From Nostoc sphaeroides (GTDB taxonomy: Bacteria > Cyanobacteriota > Cyanobacteriia > Cyanobacteriales > Nostocaceae): a stretch of DNA of 39,542 bases. Location: assembly GCF_003443655.1 (NCBI RefSeq), contig NZ_CP031943.1, forward strand, positions 1-39,542, in the 5' to 3' direction. Both the position numbers and the translations under genes were made by a program. Below the pieces are notes generated by a model that saw only the letters and a program-made list of their open reading frames with translations, was not told the origin of the DNA and ran no database searches. This document shows positions 33,347 through 39,542 of the stretch, one piece after another (the first letter of the stretch is position 1; each line of letters opens with the position of its first letter).

Positions 33347-33411
33347 ATTTAGTCTGAAGCTATAGAAGCGCACATCAGATAAATGTCACGTTCTCGTCAT
33401 GACATTTGTCA
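33347..33411 (-). promoter_or_regulatory. Regulon promoter C (for the terpene synthase)
   Basis: On the minus strand: TGACAAATGTCA (33411-33400), 11 bp, TGACATTT (33388-33381), 29 bp, TAAATT (33351-33346). Same element order and spacing as promoters A and B, ending about 92 bp before the start codon. The P450 side lacks the half-site, so the motif points only to the terpene synthase. Confidence 0.7.
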
Positions 33412-33461
33412 TTTCAATATCTGGTAATCTTTCAAGAAACACATGTCGTTGAGTCAGAAAT

Positions 33462-33500
33462 GGGGGTGAGGAGGCGAGCAACGTTCGCCTCCTCACCCCC
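33462..33500. repeat. Perfect 16-bp inverted repeat between terpene synthase and P450
   Basis: GGGGGTGAGGAGGCGA (33462-33477) and TCGCCTCCTCACCCCC (33485-33500) pair perfectly around a 7-nt loop. No T run follows; C-rich sequence continues. This may insulate the divergent promoters, act as an attenuator in the P450 leader, or be an inserted repeat. Confidence 0.75.
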
Positions 33501-33699
33501 CCCCTTCGAGGGTAGGTATTTAAGAAAGAGGTAGTCCAGGAGGTAAAATAGACAACTGAGATCAGACCGCAGAAATATGCAAGATAGATGCAGTGAAGAA
33601 TTTCAGGGCGTTAGGAAGGTGAATGCAGTTAAGAAAAAGTGAGGAATTAAGACAATTTTATTGCTTTGAAGATATCAACTACAAAAGGAGATAAACAGT

Positions 33700-35043
33700 A
33701 TGATTAATCAATTACCAAATAGCGTTACCAATCCTTCTTGGTGGCAACTTATAAAATGGATTGCAGATCCAATCGGATTCCAGCAAAAATATAGTCAAAA
33801 GTATGGAGACATTTTCTCCGTAAACTTAAGTGTAATCGGTTCTTTCGTAATCATTGGCCATCCCCAAGCCATTCAAGAAATTTTCATTCAAGATTCTAAA
33901 TTTGATATTGGACGTGGTAATCAACTTGCAAAGCCTCACCTCGGACAAAACTCTCTGATGTTAATGGATGGCTCTCGCCATCGACGAGAACGAAAATTAT
34001 TAATGCCGCCGTTTCATGAAGAAAAACTACAAACTTACGCTCAACAAATATGCTCAATTACCAAGCAAATCGTCAGCCAATGGCAAATTAGTCAGCCTTT
34101 TTTAGCTCGGTCTGCAATGCAAAAAGTTAGTCTAGAAGTAATTTTACTAATTGTTTTTGGATTAAGTGAAGGAGAACGTTATCAACAACTTAAACTTCTA
34201 CTTCCTTCTTGGTTGGATATGATTGATTCTCCTTTGCGCTCCAGTATGGTATTTTTGCCCTTCTTACAGCAAGATTGGGGAAGATGGACTCCTTGGGGAC
34301 AGATGAAACACAGACGACGCTGTATTCATCAGCTACTCCAAGCAGAAATTGCAGAGAAAAGAACAAAGAAAGATAAGAATCAGAGTGATGTGCTGAGCTT
34401 GATGATGGCAGCAAGAGACGAAAATGGGCAAGCAATGACTGATGAGGAAATAAAAGATGAATTGCTGACAATTTTATTTACTGGACATGAAACTACTGCA
34501 ACAATGCTAGCCTGGGCTTTATATGAACTTCACCGCAATTCAGATGTGCTGGAAAAATTGCTGCAAGAACTCTACAAGCTTGGAGAAAATCCTAACCCAA
34601 TGGAAATTTCTAGACTCCCTTACTTAACAGCAGTTTGTCAAGAAACACTACGTATGTATCCAGTTATACCAATTATTTTCCCACGCATTACCAAATCATC
34701 CATAAATATTGCAGGATATCAGTTTGAACCTGAAACAACTTTAATGCCTAGTATCTACCTCGTGCATTATCGAGAAGACTTGTATCCTCATCCTTATCAA
34801 TTTAAACCTGAACGTTTTTTGGAACGGCAGTATTCTCCTTCAGAATATTTTCCTTTTGGTGGTGGAAGTCGGCGGTGTTTAGGATATGCCTTAGCTCTGT
34901 TAGAAATGAAATTAGTATTGGCAACAGTTTTATCCAATTATCAACTTGCCTTAGTGAAAAATAGACCTATTAGAATGCAACGACGTGGGTTGACTCTTAC
35001 TCCTAATGGTGGAGTCCCGATGGTGATCACTGGAAAACGATAA
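33700..35043 (+). CDS. Cytochrome P450, CYP110-like
   Basis: 447 residues, full length for a soluble bacterial P450. I-helix FTGHETTAT (260-268), ExxR as ETLR (315-318), PERF motif FKPERFLE, and heme-binding loop FGGGSRRCLG with the thiolate Cys393. The N terminus (NSVTNPSWWQLIKWIADPIGF) and high similarity pattern fit the CYP110 group of filamentous cyanobacteria. ATG 33700 follows AAGGAG by 9 bp. Likely substrate is the terpene made by the divergent synthase, by analogy with Nostoc terpene/P450 pairs; electron partners are probably chromosomal ferredoxins. Confidence 0.93.
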   Translation: MINQLPNSVTNPSWWQLIKWIADPIGFQQKYSQKYGDIFSVNLSVIGSFVIIGHPQAIQEIFIQDSKFDIGRGNQLAKPHLGQNSLMLMDGSRHRRERKLLMPPFHEEKLQTYAQQICSITKQIVSQWQISQPFLARSAMQKVSLEVILLIVFGLSEGERYQQLKLLLPSWLDMIDSPLRSSMVFLPFLQQDWGRWTPWGQMKHRRRCIHQLLQAEIAEKRTKKDKNQSDVLSLMMAARDENGQAMTDEEIKDELLTILFTGHETTATMLAWALYELHRNSDVLEKLLQELYKLGENPNPMEISRLPYLTAVCQETLRMYPVIPIIFPRITKSSINIAGYQFEPETTLMPSIYLVHYREDLYPHPYQFKPERFLERQYSPSEYFPFGGGSRRCLGYALALLEMKLVLATVLSNYQLALVKNRPIRMQRRGLTLTPNGGVPMVITGKR

Positions 35044-35160
35044 ACACGCTTTTGTCTGAGGCTTGCTCCAATAATCTGATACGGATATTAGGCATCACTA
35101 CAGCAGAAAGGGTTTTTCGGACGAAATATACTTTGTATTGGTCAGCAAGGTCAAAATATT

Positions 35161-35322
35161 GGAGATTGGAGATGGCAGATTGGAGATTGTCTGCACCCAC
35201 AAGGGATGCAGCTTGAGTAGGGGAGATTGATGATTTTAGATTTATTCCGCCCACAAGGGACGGGGCTTGTACCAAATTCAATCTGCAATCTGCAATTTTC
35301 AATCTGCAATCTTCTCGGTCAA
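35161..35322. repeat. Dispersed intergenic repeat, copy 2
   Basis: Same elements and order as 2340-2500: GGAGATTGG heptads, CCCACAAGGG-type hairpins, GATTTTAGATTTATTCCGCC, CAATCTGCAATCTGCAAT, TCTTCTCGGTCAA. It fills the 308 bp between the convergent P450 and helicase; no gene or terminator is evident there. The two copies in direct orientation could recombine. Confidence 0.7.
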
Positions 35323-35351
35323 TCAGGATGCCGCAGGTCGTCAAGACTCAC

Positions 35352-38258
35352 TTAAATGCGAATTTCGCCATGTTGCCGAATGTGTTCAACTAACCGCTTG
35401 GTTTCACCGCCAGCTAATTCTAGTTCCCTAACATTACCCACCAAAATAAACAATTCCTTTGCCCTACTAACGGCAGTATTGAGTAAATTAGGTTTGCGGT
35501 TAAGGAACCAAAAACTATGCTCTTGGTGACACTGGTAAGCAGAGAAGATGATAGCCGTTTTCTCTCCTCCCTGAAAGGTATGAACTGTGCCAATATCATC
35601 CCAACAAAAGTTTCGCCAACGGTTAGAAAGCCGATACTTGAGCGCGTTAGCTTGCTGCAAAAACGGCGACATTACGCCAATTGTCTTTGAGTTGTCCTCC
35701 GAACTAATAGAGTAACCTTGCTTAAGCAAGGACGCAATTATAGTTTCTACAGCATCAATTTCTTCTGGATTGGTATTATGGGTGTGGCTTCCTTCAACGT
35801 GGTAAGCCAGCAGATGCTTGACTGTTGCAGTCTGCTGATCACCTGAAAGGATTTGCAGACCACCGGGATAGTTGGGGCTGCAAAACTGAATAATGGGCGG
35901 GGTGCAACGGTAATGATTAGAGAGAATAATGCCATTGCCATTGTCCCCTTCAGTATCACTAGCACCAGCAGCACGATGATAAGCCGTAGCTGTGTATTTG
36001 GCAGTGGGAGCATAGCGATAGTAGTCTTCATTCCCCATGCCCCGATCCAGAAAGGCAGTTTTCAGATATTGTTTGATAGTATCGTCGCTCATGTTAACTA
36101 TTGGCTCAATTTGTTGGGGGTCGCCAGCCACTACTGCCCGTTGCGATCGCACCAGCAAGGGAAATAATTGATGTACAAGAGTTGTACCCGCTTCATCTAC
36201 CAGTGCCAGCTTGATGATATTAGGCTGAAGAATTGGCGACATATTACGCATTGATTGGAGGGTGGAGGTAATAACAGGGAAAATCAAGCTCAAGTCACGG
36301 TAGATGGCATGACTATCAGTTGACAGTTTTAGTAATGCCTCACCATCCCCTGCTAATACACTGCCGTAAGTTTCTAATGCCCTCATAACGCTGTCCTTGC
36401 GTCGGAGAGTTTCTTGCAACAGAAACGCCCAGGCTCGTTGAAACAGTTCTAGATGTAATTGGTGATGGTCACGGTAAAAACAACTGTAGAAATCAGCTTG
36501 GGGGTAACTATCAATTTGTGTTTGGAGTTGTTGATGTAGAGATTGCTTTAACTCTAGTTCGTTAGTTAAAGCCACTATTTGGCTTTGAATTTCAGTTACT
36601 TCCGCGTTTAGATTGCGCCATTGCCGTGAGAAACCGATTTTTTGGTTAACGCTTGTGATTGCTGTAGTTAAACTAGAGGGGTCAATGGGTATCTGAAAGG
36701 GATGCGCTGTAGCTAAGGTGTTTAGAACAGCCGCGTTTACTCGATTTGCCAAACGCTGAAAAATTCGCTTTGAGGTGGTAGCATTGAGCCAATCCAAGGC
36801 GCGTTTTGTCATGGAGTCCGAATCTTTTGGCAGTTCGCGTTCTGCTTGAAATAACGCAATTTGTATCTGTTCGTAAGCATCGATGGGAAAATTTTCGTAA
36901 GCAGCCAAACTTGATAGCTGTTCAGTTAGGGCTTGTAAGGAAGCAGACTTAGCAGCAATATCGTTATTGAGTGATTCGATTTCTTCATTCAGTTGCGATC
37001 GCCGTTCTGTATCAGTAACTTTTTGAGCAGTATTAAAGCGGTCTTGCTCTATAAGTTTTTGAATTTCACTCTCTGCTTGCAGTAATTCGAGTTTGGCTTT
37101 TGACCAAGATTCTTGGTTAAATTCAGTCTGACGCAGCCAATCAGTGCTTGATTGCAGTTTTGGTAAGGCTTCCCTACGGATAATAGTTTGGTTGCCACCA
37201 GGAAGATAAAACTGTTGAGCAGAAGAATTTATAGTCAGTCGTTGTTGGAATTTTTTAACGGTGCTGTTATTAGTGCCGACAAAAAGTATTAAATTATTTG
37301 CATCATCTTCACCGCGAACAAGCCGTAACGCCCGATTCACTACTTGCTGTGCTATGAGGTGCAGAAATACTTCTGTTTTTCCAGTTCCCGGAGGCCCACA
37401 AACAACAGTTAGTAAGTTCTCTTGAGCGTGTTTTAATACAGACGATTGAAATTCATCAGGTGCATGAGAGGGGAAAGCACCCCAGAACATCACCTCATCT
37501 CTGGGTAATTGTGGCTGACCCCAGAGGTACTGCATCGCTGGGTGAGTTTCAGTTAGCCATCCAGCCTTAGAGTCAGGTTGTCGAAGCTCCTTAAGGATTT
37601 CTTGCAGGTCTTGCTTTAGAAGGGCATTGTAAGGTGTAAAATCACAGCGAAGCAAATAAGGTTGTCGAGAGGTTTTGTACTTGACTTCGGGTAAATCTAC
37701 CAGTTCTAGAAAGTCTCGAAGCGTTGGGAATCTTCCTTTAAATGTATCTTCTAAAAATTTTCCAATTCCTGACGCAACAATCAGCGATTCGGCTTGCTCC
37801 TCCTCTAGACCGTACAGCCGCATCAAATTAACAACCACTGGCTGAAACTCGTACTCGGTCAAGTCCCAGCCAGTTTTGCGGTAATTACCTTTGAAAATCG
37901 GTGAAATATCAATGGTGAACAGAGGCAAATATTTCAGCTTTTGGTCTTTGCCCTTGCCGTTGATTATATAGATTTGTGGGAAAGCAACAGCCAGAAGAAC
38001 ATCATTTTTGTTACCTCTTTTGGCCGCTTGTTGCTGTTGCTGGAATTGTGTAAATACTTCGCTATCTAACAGTAGCTTGTTGCCAACAAGCTGTACTCCC
38101 TTATCTACTACTTTTGAATAAATATCTGAAGAACGCTCGACCTCGGCTTGAGTCAGTTCTTCTAACCTGATGTAGCCTAACCAAGCTTGTACTATCTGGA
38201 TAAGTTTTTCTGACTCTAGCATAGGAACACTTGTGGGAGCGACTGTACTAACTGGCAC
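35352..38258 (-). CDS. UPF1/DNA2-like superfamily 1 helicase, 968 aa
   Basis: SF1B-type helicase: Walker A GPPGTGKTE (about 288-296), motif II LVDEAG, motif III GDPQQIEP, later motifs LSNHYRC, GTVHTFQGGEK (motif V-like) and NTAVSRAKELF (motif VI). The 280-residue N-terminal extension and a long coiled-coil insertion between Walker A and motif II (about 390-600) are unlike housekeeping helicases and suggest a plasmid-specific partner. Start: GTG 38258 follows AAGGAAGA closely; ATG 38222 is an alternative. It is last in the run parA, parB, antitoxin, toxin, helicase. Related large helicases occur in phage and plasmid defence loci, but no nuclease domain is visible here. Confidence 0.85.
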   Translation of the reverse strand: MPVSTVAPTSVPMLESEKLIQIVQAWLGYIRLEELTQAEVERSSDIYSKVVDKGVQLVGNKLLLDSEVFTQFQQQQQAAKRGNKNDVLLAVAFPQIYIINGKGKDQKLKYLPLFTIDISPIFKGNYRKTGWDLTEYEFQPVVVNLMRLYGLEEEQAESLIVASGIGKFLEDTFKGRFPTLRDFLELVDLPEVKYKTSRQPYLLRCDFTPYNALLKQDLQEILKELRQPDSKAGWLTETHPAMQYLWGQPQLPRDEVMFWGAFPSHAPDEFQSSVLKHAQENLLTVVCGPPGTGKTEVFLHLIAQQVVNRALRLVRGEDDANNLILFVGTNNSTVKKFQQRLTINSSAQQFYLPGGNQTIIRREALPKLQSSTDWLRQTEFNQESWSKAKLELLQAESEIQKLIEQDRFNTAQKVTDTERRSQLNEEIESLNNDIAAKSASLQALTEQLSSLAAYENFPIDAYEQIQIALFQAERELPKDSDSMTKRALDWLNATTSKRIFQRLANRVNAAVLNTLATAHPFQIPIDPSSLTTAITSVNQKIGFSRQWRNLNAEVTEIQSQIVALTNELELKQSLHQQLQTQIDSYPQADFYSCFYRDHHQLHLELFQRAWAFLLQETLRRKDSVMRALETYGSVLAGDGEALLKLSTDSHAIYRDLSLIFPVITSTLQSMRNMSPILQPNIIKLALVDEAGTTLVHQLFPLLVRSQRAVVAGDPQQIEPIVNMSDDTIKQYLKTAFLDRGMGNEDYYRYAPTAKYTATAYHRAAGASDTEGDNGNGIILSNHYRCTPPIIQFCSPNYPGGLQILSGDQQTATVKHLLAYHVEGSHTHNTNPEEIDAVETIIASLLKQGYSISSEDNSKTIGVMSPFLQQANALKYRLSNRWRNFCWDDIGTVHTFQGGEKTAIIFSAYQCHQEHSFWFLNRKPNLLNTAVSRAKELFILVGNVRELELAGGETKRLVEHIRQHGEIRI

Positions 38259-38356
38259 TCTTCCTTAACTTAATATTTTTTCTCGTTTATCGCAAACATA
38301 CCCCAGTAGTCAACAGTTTTCCACAACAGTTTTCACAATTCTAGTTGCTCAGAACG

Positions 38357-38746
38357 TTATGAAAGCGTTTCCACGCCAGAATAGTTAAGGATTTTCGCGT
38401 CAACAGTTAACATTGGACACCCATAAATTCTGGCTGTAGCTACAATAATTTGGTCAAAAGGGTCACTATGAAATCCGTTTAATTGAGTTGAATCAACTAC
38501 TATGGGCAGGGTTAAATTTAATAGCTGTACTCCGGGATAAGCCAAAGCTGTTTCTAGCCATTCATTAACTGAACAAGAAAAAACCAGTCGTTTTTTTTCG
38601 ACTAATTTGGCGACTTCCCAACAAGAAACAATACTTACTCCTAAACCCTGAGATTGATATTCTTCTATATATTCCCGATACTTTGTAGTTAGTTTGGAGT
38701 TATCATCAACCCACCAAACCCAGATATGGGTATCAAGTACGATCAT
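38357..38746 (-). CDS. vapC: PIN-domain toxin (VapC-like)
   Basis: 129 residues from ATG 38746 (MIVLDTHIWVWWVDDNSKL). The PIN nuclease acidic residues are present: Asp5 in VLDTH, Glu in SCWEVAK, Asp pair in SDPFDQIIVATA, Asp in LTVDAKI. It would cleave RNA when free of its antitoxin. The start overlaps the antitoxin stop as ATGA, the usual coupling of type II addiction modules. Function on this plasmid: killing of plasmid-free cells. Confidence 0.9.
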   Translation of the reverse strand: MIVLDTHIWVWWVDDNSKLTTKYREYIEEYQSQGLGVSIVSCWEVAKLVEKKRLVFSCSVNEWLETALAYPGVQLLNLTLPIVVDSTQLNGFHSDPFDQIIVATARIYGCPMLTVDAKILNYSGVETLS

Positions 38747-38982
38747 TGCAAAACTTCCCAATCTTCTAAGGCAACGGGTTCTGTTGGATCATCGTAACGG
38801 ATTACTTTACCGCGCATTGGATAAAGATTTGTTTCTGGTTGGCTAGGCGCTGCTCCTTGAATTTGTGGAGTTTTAGCTGACAGAATAATCACCTCCACAG
38901 CATCCCCCGCATGAAAAGGTAAGCCCCGTAGCATCAAAGTTCCATCTTCCGTTAAAACAGCTTCTATTTTATGAGCTTCCAT
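38743..38982 (-). CDS. Antitoxin partner of the PIN toxin
   Basis: 79 residues from ATG 38982 (MEAHKIEAVLTEDGTLMLRG), preceded by AGGAG at 7 bp; a longer upstream frame lacks a site. The N-terminal AVLTEDGTLMLRGLPFHAGDAVEVIIL is a short beta-barrel-like DNA-binding segment. The C-terminal tail (RYDDPTEPVALEDWEVLQ) is acidic with Trp, the kind of region that wraps a PIN toxin. It likely represses its own promoter, in the 152 bp after parB. Confidence 0.85.
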   Translation of the reverse strand: MEAHKIEAVLTEDGTLMLRGLPFHAGDAVEVIILSAKTPQIQGAAPSQPETNLYPMRGKVIRYDDPTEPVALEDWEVLQ

Positions 38983-39134
38983 CTTACTACTCCTATTTGT
39001 TAATGGAGAAAAAGAGAAACGGATCTTACTTTCTCTAGTCTTTTTATTATGGCGCTTTGGCTCCCCTGACTTTGTTAGCCGTAACTTGCGTAAGTCATGA
39101 TTTCGAGAGAACCGGGGAGCAGTAACAACTCCCC

Positions 39135-39542
39135 TCACTCAACATTTGTCAGCGTCTCCAGTTGTGCAAGCAGTTTTTCTATTTGCTTGCGCTTCTTAGG
39201 ATCTGACCAAATACGGGACTTTCTTAGTTTGGTAGTCGCAGCAGTAAAGCGCTCTTTGTAATCGTTAGATTCGGTGTTTGGAGTAGAGGTTGGGCTTTTA
39301 TTCTCACTAATGCGCTGTCTAATTTCGCTTAAAGACCAGTTGTTGGCAATAGCTTGTTCTAAAAAGACAACGCGCTCATCTAATTTCTGAATCTGGGCGA
39401 TCGCTCTAGCTTTGGTGTACTCCAGTGTTCCTTTGCGTAGTGCTGAAAGGATATCTTCTGGAAGGTTTAGCAGTGGTAGGCGGTTGTTGGCGAATGATTC
39501 CCAGGTCATTAAGCCTAAACCTTCAAACACTTGTTCAACGAT
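39135..39542 (-). CDS. parB: ParB-like partition protein, C-terminal part (joins base 741..1 across the window end)
   Basis: Open from base 39542 inward, in the frame that continues from base 1; reading across the join gives PPVNPDLK then IVEQVFEGLGLMTWESF. LPLLNLPEDILSALRKG and LEYTKARAIAQI match the post-HTH part of ParB (LLNLP...HARAL in the family). The C-terminal helical dimerisation region is short and charged, ending in ERFTAATTKLRKSRIWSDPK and LLAQLETLTNVE. The GTG at 39530 is not a real start. The stop lies 152 bp before the antitoxin gene. Alone this piece could not work as ParB. Confidence 0.88.
   Translation of the reverse strand: MVEQVFEGLGLMTWESFANNRLPLLNLPEDILSALRKGTLEYTKARAIAQIQKLDERVVFLEQAIANNWSLSEIRQRISENKSPTSTPNTESNDYKERFTAATTKLRKSRIWSDPKKRKQIEKLLAQLETLTNVE

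Noticed and set aside
35027..35344. 105-codon minus-strand frame
   Set aside because: Runs through the dispersed repeat between P450 and helicase.
1..39542. tRNA or rRNA genes
   Set aside because: No cloverleaf with a conserved T-loop (GGTTCGAATCC-like) or rRNA segment was noticed on either strand; a covariance search would settle it.

Overview
The window reads as one plasmid of a filamentous, heterocyst-forming type cyanobacterium (Nostocales, Nostoc-like). Evidence: scattered HIP1 octamers (GCGATCGC), a CyRepA1-type replication protein, a DUF1350 protein, an NB-ARC/WD40 protein with 14 WD repeats, and a terpene synthase beside a CYP110-like P450. The two window ends join in frame: a ParB-like reading frame runs on the minus strand from 741 to 1 and resumes without a break at 39542, ending at 39135. 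The window is therefore probably a complete circular plasmid of about 39.5 kb cut inside parB. The closure is inferred, not observed.

Layout. (1) Maintenance block on the minus strand across the junction: parA, parB, an antitoxin/PIN-toxin pair, then a large UPF1-like SF1 helicase (1493 to 1, then 39542 to 35352). The variable middle of parB carries four 16-bp palindromes on an exact 45-bp grid, a candidate centromere (parS). (2) 1.6-6.3 kb: an orphan gene, a repeat-rich stretch, and a mobilization region (MobC, relaxase, candidate oriT). The relaxase is broken by a 203-bp miniature element with a clear 8-bp target duplication. (3) 6.4-8.3 kb: a DUF1350 alpha/beta-hydrolase-like gene and an unknown gene. 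(4) 8.7-12.9 kb: the replication gene with a long leader holding a plus-strand terminator (possible antisense RNA), and a small ribbon-helix-helix gene with its own inverted-repeat operator. (5) 13.1-18.8 kb: a tightly coupled plus-strand run of about 15 small genes, many encoding single-span membrane proteins, ending in a HerA/FtsK/VirD4-like P-loop ATPase. I recognise no described system in it; it is the best candidate for an undescribed apparatus.

(6) 19-30 kb: a small unknown protein, a decayed stretch with an inverted-repeat element, the NB-ARC/WD40 protein, a NarL-type response regulator with a convergent REC-histidine kinase, a PAS protein, a hybrid kinase, a 546-bp non-autonomous element with 41-bp terminal inverted repeats, and an RTX calcium-binding protein. 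(7) 31-35 kb: a frameshifted tyrosine recombinase, then a divergent terpene synthase/P450 pair.

Three genes far apart (112-aa protein at 19.0 kb, RTX protein at 30.0 kb, terpene synthase at 33.3 kb) share one promoter architecture: a TGACA-N2-TGTCA inverted repeat, 11 bp, a TGACATTT half-site, 28-29 bp, then a -10-like hexamer. This suggests one plasmid regulon under a common activator. Several mobility functions (relaxase, recombinase, perhaps the module ATPase) carry disruptions, so the plasmid may now be inherited mainly by partition and addiction.
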